A stretch of DNA of 64,000 bases from Sphingobacterium multivorum (lineage in GTDB: Bacteria; Bacteroidota; Bacteroidia; Sphingobacteriales; Sphingobacteriaceae): NCBI RefSeq assembly GCF_039511225.1, contig NZ_CP154261.1, forward strand, positions 5,642,001 through 5,706,000, read 5' to 3'. The position numbers were made by a program, and so were the translations under genes. Shown here in pieces: positions 35,625 to 45,039 of the stretch (positions are counted from its first letter, which is position 1; each line of letters begins with the position of its first letter). The notes beneath the pieces were generated by a model. The model was not told where the DNA came from. It did no database searches and saw only the letters and a list, made by a program, of their open reading frames with translations.

Positions 35625-36917
35625 ATGAAAAACTATTACATCATTGATTTTGATAGTACATTTACACAAGTAGAAGCACTTGACGAACTTGCACGGATCT
35701 CTCTTGAGAACCATCCGGATCGCGAATCTATCTATCAAGAAATTGAGCGGTACACCAATCTTGCCATGGAGGGTAAACTCTCTTTCCGAGAGGCTTTGGC
35801 TGGTCGCGTAAAACTCCTCAATGCCAATAAATCTCATCTCGATAAACTTGTTTCACATCTTAAGAAAAAGGTTTCAACTTCTTTTTCTCGAAATCGTGAA
35901 TTTTTCAAGAAACACGCCGACACCGCATGGATCGTTTCAGGAGGTTTTAAGGAGTTTATTACACCTGTCGTTACACCCTATCATATCAAGACTGAAAATA
36001 TCTATGCCAATACATTCAGATTTGATGAAGAAGGTAATATCATCGGTTTTGATGAAGAGAATCCTCTATCAAATGAAGGTGGAAAAGTGCAATTATTAAA
36101 ACAATTGAATATTGAAGGAAGACTATTTGGCATTGGTGACGGTTATTCAGATTTTCAACTGAAAGAATCGGGATTAATTGAAAAATTCTTTGCATTTACA
36201 GAAAATATCCAACGCAAAAGTGTCACTGAGAAAGCAGACTTCATCACACCTAGTTTTGATGAGTTCTTATATGTAAATGATCTGCCCCGTGCCATCTCCT
36301 ATCCTAAAAATCGTATCCTTTGTTTGATCGTGGGAGATGTACCAGAAATAGCGGCTCATATCTTAAAAAGAGACGGTTTTTCTATCCGCACAAAAGATAC
36401 ATTCGAAGAAAAGTATGTAAAGGATGTAGGGATGCTGCTCTTGGGCGACAATATAGACATCAGTGATGAACAGCTTCAGCAGGCCGACAAATTAAAAACA
36501 ATCGGATATTTGGGCGATATCAAAGGACATATCAATAAGGATATCTGCAATGCAAAAGGTATTGTCGTTTTCGACGACAAGAAAAATAAAAAGAAAAATT
36601 CAGAGTTTATTCCGCGTCGGATGGCCGATTTTATCAACAATGGTGATACTTATTTAAGTCGCAACTTCCCAAATCTGATTTTACCAAAAGTAAAACAGGT
36701 CACAAGATTGCTGCATATCCACCAAAACGTTCCCGGAATTATGGCTCAGATTAATAAGGTCTATGCCCAAAATAACATCAATATCGTTGCCCAATTTCTA
36801 ATGACCAAAAACGACATTGGCTATGCGGTAACCGATATACAAGGTGAATATGATAAAGATCTATTGAAACAACTCAAACAGATCGACAATACAATTAAGT
36901 TCAGAATATTGTATTAA
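35625..36917 (+). CDS. HAD phosphatase (SerB-like) fused to SerA-type regulatory part with ACT domain
   Basis: A 430-residue multidomain protein. Residues 1-215 are a HAD-IB phosphatase like phosphoserine phosphatase: DxDxT at 8-12 (IDFDSTF), motif II SGG (105-107), Lys154, and GDGYSD (171-176). Residues about 229-318 resemble the substrate-binding half of D-3-phosphoglycerate dehydrogenase (LGDNIDISDEQLQQADKL, then KTIGYLGDIKGHINKDICN, KGIVVFD), but the NAD-binding Rossmann domain is missing. Residues 328-430 match the SerA C-terminus: FIPRRMADFINNGDTYLSRN, RLLHIHQNVPGIMAQINKVY, NNINIVAQFLM and IKFRILY, an ACT domain that in SerA binds serine. I infer a serine-biosynthesis phosphatase under feedback control. 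Confidence 0.85.
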   Translation: MKNYYIIDFDSTFTQVEALDELARISLENHPDRESIYQEIERYTNLAMEGKLSFREALAGRVKLLNANKSHLDKLVSHLKKKVSTSFSRNREFFKKHADTAWIVSGGFKEFITPVVTPYHIKTENIYANTFRFDEEGNIIGFDEENPLSNEGGKVQLLKQLNIEGRLFGIGDGYSDFQLKESGLIEKFFAFTENIQRKSVTEKADFITPSFDEFLYVNDLPRAISYPKNRILCLIVGDVPEIAAHILKRDGFSIRTKDTFEEKYVKDVGMLLLGDNIDISDEQLQQADKLKTIGYLGDIKGHINKDICNAKGIVVFDDKKNKKKNSEFIPRRMADFINNGDTYLSRNFPNLILPKVKQVTRLLHIHQNVPGIMAQINKVYAQNNINIVAQFLMTKNDIGYAVTDIQGEYDKDLLKQLKQIDNTIKFRILY

Positions 36918-36985
36918 TAGCATGCGGCGGTAAATATGGGGCAGCTATTGCGTACATAAATTCCGGCTTATGAAACGAGAAATTT

Positions 36986-37017
36986 ATTCAGGCATACCGA
37001 CGGTGTGCCTGAATTTT
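36986..37017 (+). terminator. Terminator of the SerB-like fusion gene
   Basis: ATTCAGGCATACC and GGTGTGCCTGAAT (13-bp arms, one wobble) around a 3-nt loop, then TTTTC. Confidence 0.7.
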
Positions 37018-37054
37018 CGCTCAATAACTCTTTTTACACTAAAACACACATATT

Positions 37055-37639
37055 ATGTCCTTACATCAAGATGCCCAACTAAAGAGAGCTGTCCTTGATC
37101 TACCCCAAAAGGAAAAAGACAAACTCCTCGTACGCCTGATCAGCAAGGACAAAATGCTCATCAAGCAATTGCATTTCCAATTGTTGGAGGACGCGGAGGA
37201 TTTAGAGAGACGTATTGAAAAACTACGGAAGCAGCTAGAGCAATTGTTCGATAGTGGTTTGAGTCAAATTGGCAATACGCCACAACATAGTAATTTTATC
37301 TCGCTTAGCAAGCTTATCAAACAGGCAAGCGGTTTAGTGAATGAGCACGAAAAAGTCACCAAGGATAAAATCAGTGAAGTAGAATTTAGATGTTATATCC
37401 TAAAGAGAGCCATCGCTGATTACGACAGGCTTTTCGACTCCTCCTATCAGTCTGCTGCCCACAAATTACATAAATATATAACAGGGCGTATCAAGCATGC
37501 GGTGGGCAAATACAGTAAACTTCATGAAGACTTTCAATTTGACTATCGGGAAGATTTTCAAAATACACTGGATGCTTTTGGTAATACAACACTTAAAAGC
37601 TATATTAGTGAACAGAAGATTGACCTCGACCTAAATTAG
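37055..37639 (+). CDS. Conserved-looking hypothetical protein with coiled coil
   Basis: A 194-residue soluble protein, not recognised. It begins with a helical segment ending LPQKEKDKLLVRLISKDKML, has a coiled-coil-like stretch (about 45-70, LEDAEDLERRIEKLRKQLEQ) and is mostly alpha-helical and charged; no signal peptide, membrane segment or cysteine cluster. The opening (AVLDLPQKEKDKLLVRLI) recalls small Bacteroidota DUF6155-type proteins, but I am unsure. The next small frame begins 2 nt after its stop. Confidence 0.75.
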   Translation: MSLHQDAQLKRAVLDLPQKEKDKLLVRLISKDKMLIKQLHFQLLEDAEDLERRIEKLRKQLEQLFDSGLSQIGNTPQHSNFISLSKLIKQASGLVNEHEKVTKDKISEVEFRCYILKRAIADYDRLFDSSYQSAAHKLHKYITGRIKHAVGKYSKLHEDFQFDYREDFQNTLDAFGNTTLKSYISEQKIDLDLN

Positions 37640-37641
37640 TT

Positions 37642-37773
37642 ATGAGAAACAGCAAAAATCGCGTTAAAATTGGATCCTTTCAGGTTACAGCTTATGAGCA
37701 ATATAAATTAATTTACTTGGCCACCTTATTGGTGTTGCTCGCTTTTGCCTACACTTTTTACCTCGCGAAATAA
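37642..37773 (+). CDS. Small single-pass membrane protein (43 aa)
   Basis: A 43-residue frame starting 2 nt after the stop of the coiled-coil gene: a basic N-terminus MRNSKNRVKIGSFQ, a polar segment, then one hydrophobic helix (about 22-40, LIYLATLLVLLAFAYTFYLA) ending in a lysine. Charge bias (positive inside) and tight spacing suggest a real, translationally coupled small protein, N-in topology. No known family; could be chance. Confidence 0.55.
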   Translation: MRNSKNRVKIGSFQVTAYEQYKLIYLATLLVLLAFAYTFYLAK

Positions 37774-37931
37774 GCCCCTGCACAGATTCATCTATTATAG
37801 CTTTTGAGCTTCACAAAGTCATCTCCTTCTTAACGAGCAAGTCAACTATTTTTTTACCAAAAAAATTAGCACTTCATACCCGATACTTGATACTATTTCG
37901 TTAAATTCGCACTTATTCGAAATTTTTGCTC

Positions 37932-40900
37932 GTGGGAATTCAAGAAATATTAGAAAAATACAGCCAAAGCGAAACTGTTCAGTCGCTTACCAAGGCTTTA
38001 CAATCCAAAAAACCCAAGATTCAGTTGAAAGGGCTTATTGGTTCTTCGGATGCATTCATAGCCGTATCTTCTTACAACTTACAGGAACGTCCAATGGTCT
38101 TTATCTTACCGACTCATGAAGACGCTTCTTATTTTTTAAGTGACCTGGAAAGCCTGTTGGATAAGCAGGTTCTTTTTTTCCCTTCGTCTTATCGCAAAAC
38201 ATTTGATTTTACGCAAACGGACTCTGCCAATGTATTGCAACGTGCGGAGACATTAAGTTCGCTCAATCATACTTCGGAATTACCGAAAATGGTTGTTACT
38301 TATCCAGAGGCTATTGCTGAGAAAGTGATCAACCGCAACGACCTGGATAAAAACACCTTAGAAATAACAGAAAACACGGCGCTAAGTATTGATTTCATCA
38401 ACGAATTTTTGATCGAATATGATTTCGAACGTGTCGACTTTGTGTATGAACCAGGACAATTTGCGATACGCGGTGGCATCGTAGACATCTTTTCTTTTTC
38501 GAATGACCTCCCATACCGTATTGAATTCTTTGGCGATGACATCGAAAGCATACGTACATTTGACATTGAATCCCAGTTGTCTGTCAAAAAAATCCACAAA
38601 GTAACCATTGTCCCAAATGTTCAAGCGAAATTCTTGACATCCCAACACATTTCACTATTGGAATATGTAGATCAGGACGCTACAATCTGGATCAAAGACG
38701 CTCAATTTACGTTAGATATTGTGAAAGATGGGTTAAAGAAAGCGGAAAAATTATGGGCGGGATTAACCGATAAGCAGAAAAAAGATAATCCCGAATGGCA
38801 TAATCCAGCCTATGAATTTACAGACGAGAAAAACCTCAACGCCTTATTTTTTGAGTTCCCCATCATCGAATTCGGCAAACAGTTCTTTTATAAAGCTGAG
38901 ACAACATTCAAGTTCGATATACATCCCCAACCTTCATTCAATAAAGATTTTAATCTCTTAATCCATAATTTCAAGGAGAATGAGGGCCAGCGGATTCAGA
39001 ATCTGATTTTTTCAGATTCGACCAAACAGGTCGAACGGATCTATACGATTCTGGAAGATCTCGATAAATCAGCCACTTTCATTCCGATTCATAAAGCGTT
39101 ACGCGAAGGTTTTAGGGACGACAGTTTAAAGTTGGCCTGTTACACGGATCACCAGATATTTGACCGTTATTATAAATATAAACGAAAGAAGGCTTACGAG
39201 CGCTCACAGGCAATTACGCTCAAAGATCTACGGGATCTTAAACCAGGCGATTTCATTACCCACATTGATCATGGTGTCGGTCGCTATGGTGGTTTGGAAA
39301 AAGTGGACGTCAACGGTAAATCTCAGGAAATGATCCGCTTGATCTATGCGGACAATGACCTGTTGTACGTGAACATCAACTCCTTAAACCGCATTTCCAA
39401 ATATTCCGGTAAGGAGGGCACTGTTCCCAAAATGAATAAATTGGGGACCGACGCCTGGGACAAACTCAAGAAGACGACCAAGAAAAAAGTCAAGGATATT
39501 GCGCGCGACTTGATCATGCTTTATGCCAAACGAAAGGCACAGCATGGAAATGCGTTCTCACCGGATAGCTATTTACAGAATGAACTAGAGGCCTCCTTTA
39601 TCTATGAGGATACACCGGATCAGGAAAAGGCTACTGCCGATGTGAAAAAAGATATGGAATCGCCACATCCGATGGACCGATTGATCTGTGGGGATGTAGG
39701 CTTCGGAAAAACGGAGGTTGCCATCCGTGCGGCCTTTAAAGCTGTAGCAGACAGCAAACAAGTCGCTGTCCTGGTACCGACTACTATCCTGGCATTACAG
39801 CACTACCGGACATTTTCGGAGCGTCTAAAGGGTCTTCCATGCACGATCGACTATATCAACCGTTTCAAGACGAGCAAACAGATCAAAGATACCTTAGCCA
39901 GGCTCGCTGAAGGAAAAATAGACATTATCATTGGTACACACCGCCTTGTTAGCAAAGATGTCAAATTCAAAGATCTCGGCCTGATGATTATCGATGAGGA
40001 ACAAAAGTTTGGGGTGGCAGTAAAGGAAAAATTGAAAGTCATGCGTGCGAATGTAGACTCGCTGACATTGACAGCAACGCCAATTCCAAGAACATTGCAC
40101 TTCTCATTAATGGGGGCCCGCGACCTGAGTATCATCTCGACTCCACCACCCAACCGGCAGCCCGTACAGACCGAACTGCATGTTTTCAATGAAACATTGA
40201 TCGGCGAAGCTGTCAGTTACGAACTTGATCGTGGCGGGCAGGTATTTTTTATCCACAATCGTGTTGCAGATCTTCCGCAGCTGGGCAATTTGATTCGCAA
40301 GCTGGTTCCCGGAGCACGGGTCGGTGTGGCACATGGCCAGCTTGAAGGGGATGAACTTGAGGATGTGATGCTCAAGTTTATCAATCACGATTTTGATGTC
40401 TTAATTGCAACAACGATTATTGAAGCGGGTCTTGATATCCCAAATGCGAATACGATCATTATCAATCATGCCCATATGTTTGGCCTGAGCGACCTGCACC
40501 AAATGCGGGGTCGGGTGGGCCGCTCCAATAAGAAAGCTTTTTGTTATCTACTGAGTCCGCCATTGTCGACCTTAACACCGGAAGCCTATAAACGACTTTC
40601 TGCAATAGAAGAGTTTTCGGAACTGGGCTCTGGATTTAATGTTGCCATGCGCGATTTAGATATACGTGGCTCGGGAAATCTCTTGGGCGGCGAACAATCG
40701 GGCTTTATTGCCGAGATCGGTTTCGAAATGTATCATAAAATCTTAGACGAAGCTATTCAGGAGCTAAAAGAGGACGAGTTCTCGGCAGTATTCGCGGATG
40801 AGAAAGAACGAAAATATGTATCCTTTACGCAGATTGACACAGACCTCGAGGTATTGATCCCCGATGAATATGTAACCAATATTACAGAACGGTATAATCT

Positions 40901-41267
40901 GTATACTGAACTCTCCAAATTGGAGAACGAGCAGCAATTGGCAGCCTTTGAAAAAGAACTTGAAGATCGATTTGGCCCCATCCCACGCGAAGTCTTTGAA
41001 TTATTCAATACACTCCGTTTACAGTGGTTTGGCAAAACGATCGGGTTTGAAAAAATAGCGTATAAAAAGCATACACTGAAAGGTTATTTTGTCAATAACC
41101 CCAAATCCAGCTACTTTGAATCGGATCAATTCGGCCGTGTACTGTCCTTTGTACAAAGCCATCCAGAGATCAGCAACCTCAAAGAAGTCAAAGGCCAGCT
41201 CCGTTTAGCGTTAAATAATGTGAATACCATTGGGTATGCGTTGAGTCTTCTGAAAGAAATGTTATAA
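37932..41267 (+). CDS. mfd: Transcription-repair coupling factor
   Basis: A 1111-residue ATP-dependent translocase that removes stalled RNA polymerase and recruits UvrA. UvrB-like N-terminal part (about 1-230, YEPGQFAIRGGIVDIFS), RNA-polymerase-interacting CarD-like domain (about 435-500, GDFITHIDHGVGRYGGLE), helicase motifs: Walker A GDVGFGKTEV (near 590), DEEQ box (near 686, IIDEEQKFGV), LTATPIPRTLHFS, then HMFGLSDLHQMRGRVGR; C-terminal TRCF domain. The start is uncertain: TTG at 37926 or GTG at 37932; I use GTG. Confidence 0.95.
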   Translation: MGIQEILEKYSQSETVQSLTKALQSKKPKIQLKGLIGSSDAFIAVSSYNLQERPMVFILPTHEDASYFLSDLESLLDKQVLFFPSSYRKTFDFTQTDSANVLQRAETLSSLNHTSELPKMVVTYPEAIAEKVINRNDLDKNTLEITENTALSIDFINEFLIEYDFERVDFVYEPGQFAIRGGIVDIFSFSNDLPYRIEFFGDDIESIRTFDIESQLSVKKIHKVTIVPNVQAKFLTSQHISLLEYVDQDATIWIKDAQFTLDIVKDGLKKAEKLWAGLTDKQKKDNPEWHNPAYEFTDEKNLNALFFEFPIIEFGKQFFYKAETTFKFDIHPQPSFNKDFNLLIHNFKENEGQRIQNLIFSDSTKQVERIYTILEDLDKSATFIPIHKALREGFRDDSLKLACYTDHQIFDRYYKYKRKKAYERSQAITLKDLRDLKPGDFITHIDHGVGRYGGLEKVDVNGKSQEMIRLIYADNDLLYVNINSLNRISKYSGKEGTVPKMNKLGTDAWDKLKKTTKKKVKDIARDLIMLYAKRKAQHGNAFSPDSYLQNELEASFIYEDTPDQEKATADVKKDMESPHPMDRLICGDVGFGKTEVAIRAAFKAVADSKQVAVLVPTTILALQHYRTFSERLKGLPCTIDYINRFKTSKQIKDTLARLAEGKIDIIIGTHRLVSKDVKFKDLGLMIIDEEQKFGVAVKEKLKVMRANVDSLTLTATPIPRTLHFSLMGARDLSIISTPPPNRQPVQTELHVFNETLIGEAVSYELDRGGQVFFIHNRVADLPQLGNLIRKLVPGARVGVAHGQLEGDELEDVMLKFINHDFDVLIATTIIEAGLDIPNANTIIINHAHMFGLSDLHQMRGRVGRSNKKAFCYLLSPPLSTLTPEAYKRLSAIEEFSELGSGFNVAMRDLDIRGSGNLLGGEQSGFIAEIGFEMYHKILDEAIQELKEDEFSAVFADEKERKYVSFTQIDTDLEVLIPDEYVTNITERYNLYTELSKLENEQQLAAFEKELEDRFGPIPREVFELFNTLRLQWFGKTIGFEKIAYKKHTLKGYFVNNPKSSYFESDQFGRVLSFVQSHPEISNLKEVKGQLRLALNNVNTIGYALSLLKEML

Positions 41268-41303
41268 GATGTATTAATGTTGTAAGCGATATTGATGCAC
41301 CCG

Positions 41304-41344
41304 ATATAAATAAAATCTACATACTGAGTAGATTTTATTTATAT
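41304..41344 (+). terminator. Perfect 17-bp inverted repeat after mfd
   Basis: Arms 41304-41320 and 41328-41344 are exact inverted copies around a 7-nt loop, AT-rich, followed by T-poor sequence. Its right arm overlaps a -7-like TATATTTG (41340-41347) of the next gene. Confidence 0.65.
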
Positions 41345-41486
41345 TTGAGATACAAGATAAACCGTCTTCGCGCTATTAGCACCAACAATGCTTTCAAACG
41401 AGCGAAGGGTTCCTTACGGTCAAAGATTCGACAAGATCGAATTATAGACTCTTAAGGCAATACAAGCATCAATCAACATTATTAGT

Positions 41487-42677
41487 ATGGCTACCAATAC
41501 CGAAACGATACTCGTCCATGAAGGACAGCAATTCAACCAGACATCTGCAGTAACTACGCCAATCTATCAGACATCCACTTACATTGCGGATCCTGACCCT
41601 GCGGAATATATCAAGGCCGCTACCGAACCGAAGCATCCTTATTTTTATCATCGTCATGGCAACCCGACGAATAGCCAAGTCGCCTCCATTCTAGCAAAAT
41701 TGGAAAAAACGGAGGATGCACTGGTATTTGCAACCGGTATGGCAGCGATCAGTACAGCCATATTGGCCATCGTTAAATCGGGGGATCATATTGTCGCCCA
41801 ACATGCACATTATTCCGGAACAGCTATTTTCTTTAAAGAGTTCCTAACCGATTATGGTATCACGGTTACTGCTGTAGACCAGACCGATGTTTCAGCATTT
41901 GGAGAAGCTATTCAGGCAAATACCAAGCTGATTTATATAGAGACTCCATCGAACCCTAATCTTCATATCACAGACCTAAAAGCGATCGGGGAACTCGCCA
42001 AACAACATGGGATTCAGAGCATGGTCGATAATACATTCGCCTCTCCTATCAACCAAACACCGACAGATTTTGGAATAGACGTCGTTGTCCACAGTGCCAC
42101 GAAATACTTAGGTGGACATAGTGACCTCACTGCTGGTATCGTCTGCGGTAAGCAGGACTATATCGCCAGCGTATGGAAACGATCCGTCGCTTTGGGCGCA
42201 TCACTCGCACCGCTTGATTCCTGGTTATTATTACGAGGATTAAAAACATTAAGTCTACGAGTCAAACAGATCAATACCAATGCGCTAAAGATGGCTGAAT
42301 TTCTGGATCAACATCCAAAAATCAAAAAAGTGAGTTATCCCGGACTCCCTAATCATCCCCAACATGAACTCGCCGCCCAACAAATGAACGGTTTTTCGGG
42401 CATGATTTGTATCGATGTCAATGGTAAAGATGAAGAGGAGGCATTTTTAAATGCACAGAAACTCATCAATGGAGTCCATATATTTATCAATGCGGCCAGT
42501 TTGGGAGGGGTCGAGTCGCTTATTGTACATCCTGCGAGTATGTGGGGCGGTCATCATACGAAGGAACAAAAAGAAGCTTCCGGAATCACGCTAGGCATGT
42601 TGCGTATCTCTGTTGGAATCGAGCATGCCGATGATCTAATCGCCGACTTAAAACAGGCATTGGACCAGCTTAACTAA
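41487..42677 (+). CDS. Trans-sulfuration PLP enzyme (cystathionine gamma-synthase/lyase-like)
   Basis: A 396-residue PLP enzyme of the Cys/Met metabolism family. PLP-binding Lys206 in VVHSATKYLGGHSD; other family blocks are ATGMAAIST, ETPSNPNLHITD, MVDNTFASP and SLGGVESLIVHPASM. These enzymes make or cleave cystathionine, or sulfhydrylate O-acylhomoserine; from sequence alone I cannot choose between MetB, MetC, MccB or methionine gamma-lyase. A -7-like element lies at 41340-41347, giving a long leader. Confidence 0.9.
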   Translation: MATNTETILVHEGQQFNQTSAVTTPIYQTSTYIADPDPAEYIKAATEPKHPYFYHRHGNPTNSQVASILAKLEKTEDALVFATGMAAISTAILAIVKSGDHIVAQHAHYSGTAIFFKEFLTDYGITVTAVDQTDVSAFGEAIQANTKLIYIETPSNPNLHITDLKAIGELAKQHGIQSMVDNTFASPINQTPTDFGIDVVVHSATKYLGGHSDLTAGIVCGKQDYIASVWKRSVALGASLAPLDSWLLLRGLKTLSLRVKQINTNALKMAEFLDQHPKIKKVSYPGLPNHPQHELAAQQMNGFSGMICIDVNGKDEEEAFLNAQKLINGVHIFINAASLGGVESLIVHPASMWGGHHTKEQKEASGITLGMLRISVGIEHADDLIADLKQALDQLN

Positions 42678-42709
42678 GACTTATATGGTAAGTCGTTATC
42701 ACATAATAC

Positions 42710-42750
42710 AAAAAAATAAGGGGAATAACATGAACGTGTTATTCCCCTTA
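42710..42750 (-). terminator. Terminator of galT-galK
   Basis: TAAGGGGAATAACA and TGTTATTCCCCTTA arms followed on the minus strand by TTTTTTT. Confidence 0.9.
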
Positions 42751-42768
42751 CTGCACACCTATTTTTTA

Positions 42769-43920
42769 TTAAAGTACGCGGGTACCATCGGCAATCCTGA
42801 CTTGAATGACCGAAAGTTCTTTATCAAATTTCTCTTTGTATTCTTTTTCAAGTGTTGGCAAAATTGAAGGTAGTACGCCTTCTTTTACGATATTGATTGT
42901 ACATCCACCGAACCCGCCACCCATCATTCGGGCACCGATCACCTCAGGAAACTGTTTGACGTAATCCACTAAGTAATCCAGCTCCGGACAACTGACTTCA
43001 TACACTTTACTTAATCCCTCATGGCTCTGAAAAATATACTGTCCAAGCTGAGCAACATCTCCTGAACGTAGTGCATCACACGATTTCTCTACGCGTTCAT
43101 TCTCGCGAACTACAAAGCTTGCTTTCGCATAAATGTCGGCATCTTTATCTTTCACTAATTCATCAAGCATCGCAATGGTTACATCACGCAAATTCTTTAC
43201 AGCCGGGTACTTCTCCTGCACCCATGCAGAAGCTTGCTCACATTGTTCACGACGCGTATTGTACGCTGTAGAAGCTAATGAATGTTTTACGTTTGTATTC
43301 AATAATACAACTTCATAACCCTTAAGATCAAGCGGAACATACTCGAAACCCAAGGTACGGCAATCCAGTTTGATGACATTTTTCTCTTTACCGAAGGCTG
43401 AAGCAAACTGATCCATGATACCACACATCACACCAGCATAGGTATGTTCAGCCTTTTGAGCAATCTGTGGAATATCAAGTTGTTCGACCTGCAAATTGAA
43501 CAGTTCACTGAGTGCTAAGGTAACGGCACATTCAACGGCAGCTGAAGACGATAATCCAGCACCCAGTGGCACATCACCATCGATATACAGGTTGAAGCCC
43601 CCCAGTGTTGCCCCACGTTTCAGGTACTGGTCAACAACCCCCAAAATATAGTTTGGCCAATGTTTCTCAGAAATAGCAATAGCTGCTAGCTTGACCTCAT
43701 GACGTTCCTTGTAGTCTTCCGCATAAAGCACAATGTTATCATCCGATCGCTTACTTACAGCAACATATATTGCTTTGTCAATTGCGGCAGGCAATACAAA
43801 TCCATCGTTATAATCCGTATGTTCTCCAATGATATTAATCCGGCCGGGGGAAGTAACGACAAGAGGTTCTTCTTGGTAGAGTTCTTTAAATTTATTTACA
43901 ATTGTATCTTTTGTTATCAT
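42769..43920 (-). CDS. galK: Galactokinase
   Basis: A 383-residue GHMP kinase that phosphorylates galactose in the Leloir pathway. Galactose-binding signature GRINIIGEHTDYNDGFVLP (about residues 24-42), ATP-binding GLSSSAAVECA and the C-terminal MMGGGFGGCT. Start ATG 43920 lies one nucleotide beyond the galT stop (43922); the longer frame reading into galT is not used. Forms the galT-galK operon. Confidence 0.96.
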   Translation of the reverse strand: MITKDTIVNKFKELYQEEPLVVTSPGRINIIGEHTDYNDGFVLPAAIDKAIYVAVSKRSDDNIVLYAEDYKERHEVKLAAIAISEKHWPNYILGVVDQYLKRGATLGGFNLYIDGDVPLGAGLSSSAAVECAVTLALSELFNLQVEQLDIPQIAQKAEHTYAGVMCGIMDQFASAFGKEKNVIKLDCRTLGFEYVPLDLKGYEVVLLNTNVKHSLASTAYNTRREQCEQASAWVQEKYPAVKNLRDVTIAMLDELVKDKDADIYAKASFVVRENERVEKSCDALRSGDVAQLGQYIFQSHEGLSKVYEVSCPELDYLVDYVKQFPEVIGARMMGGGFGGCTINIVKEGVLPSILPTLEKEYKEKFDKELSVIQVRIADGTRVL

Positions 43921-43921
43921 T

Positions 43922-44971
43922 TTATTTCGCTTTATAATGTACTGTCGAACAATTTCGCAATTGTTCTGCGGCAACCTCCGGTGTGATATCACGTTGTGGA
44001 TTTGCTAGCATTTCATAACCAACCATAAACTTTTTAACGGTAGCAGAACGTAACAGTGGTGGATAGAAGTGCATATGCCAGTGCCATTCCGGGTGGTCAC
44101 CATCATTTACTGGGGCCTGATGCATTCCTGCAGAATAGGGGAAAGATGTTTTGAAGAGATTGTCATAACGCGTCGTCAGTAACTTGAGAATAGCGGCAAA
44201 ATCCGACTTTTCCTTCTCGTCAAACCCAGCAATGTTTTGGATAGATCGTTTGCTGACGATCATCGTTTCGTAAGGCCAGGCGGCCCAAAAAGGGACTAGC
44301 GAAACGAAAGAATCATTTTCGTCTATAATGCGCTCCTCTTTTCTCAACTCCGCTTTAACATAATCTGACAGGATCGTACGTTGATATTTATTGAAATAGT
44401 GCTGTTGCTGAACGCATTCTTTTTGGATTTCTACAGGCAAATGATTTTGTGACCAGATCTGTCCATGGGGATGTGGGTTACTACAGCCCATGATTGCACC
44501 TTTATTCTCAAAGATCTGAATATATTTGATCCAGTCAACCTGAGAGAGCTCAACAAACTCTTTCTGCCAAAGATCGACTACTGCTTTAATAGCTACCTGA
44601 TCCATTTCTGGCAAGGTTAGGTCGTGGCGTGGTGTGAATGCAATTACTTTACAGATTCCTTTTTCGGTTTCGGCGATAAATAATTCATCTTCATTAAATT
44701 CTTGCTGGCTTGTATCTTTTAGTAAAGCTGAGAAATCGTTCACGAAGACAAAACTTTCTTTATAATCTGGATTGATATCACCGTCTGCTCGTTTATTTGT
44801 CGGGCACAAATAGCATTGTGGATCATATTCCGGTCTATTATCCCCGGGAAGATCTTCTACTTGCCCTTGCCATGGTCTTTTACTACGATGCGGAGACACA
44901 AGTACTTTTTCCCCGGTAAGAATATTAACACGTGTGTGGGGAGAGTCCCCAAAGTTTAAAGTTGATTGCAT
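43922..44971 (-). CDS. galT: Galactose-1-phosphate uridylyltransferase
   Basis: A 349-residue HIT-fold enzyme that exchanges UDP between glucose-1-phosphate and galactose-1-phosphate. Catalytic histidine motif in CSNPHPHGQIWS (H167, H169), zinc cysteines at C53 and C56 (CYLC), and DHPEWHWHMHFYPPLLRS near the C-terminus. It opens the gal unit, with galK after it. No epimerase gene is next to it, so the pathway completes elsewhere. Confidence 0.96.
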   Translation of the reverse strand: MQSTLNFGDSPHTRVNILTGEKVLVSPHRSKRPWQGQVEDLPGDNRPEYDPQCYLCPTNKRADGDINPDYKESFVFVNDFSALLKDTSQQEFNEDELFIAETEKGICKVIAFTPRHDLTLPEMDQVAIKAVVDLWQKEFVELSQVDWIKYIQIFENKGAIMGCSNPHPHGQIWSQNHLPVEIQKECVQQQHYFNKYQRTILSDYVKAELRKEERIIDENDSFVSLVPFWAAWPYETMIVSKRSIQNIAGFDEKEKSDFAAILKLLTTRYDNLFKTSFPYSAGMHQAPVNDGDHPEWHWHMHFYPPLLRSATVKKFMVGYEMLANPQRDITPEVAAEQLRNCSTVHYKAK

Positions 44972-45039
44972 GTTATGTATAACTGGTGTACAGAATACAC
45001 AATTATAGGTATATTAACTCAAAAGTCAAAGGAGATTTT

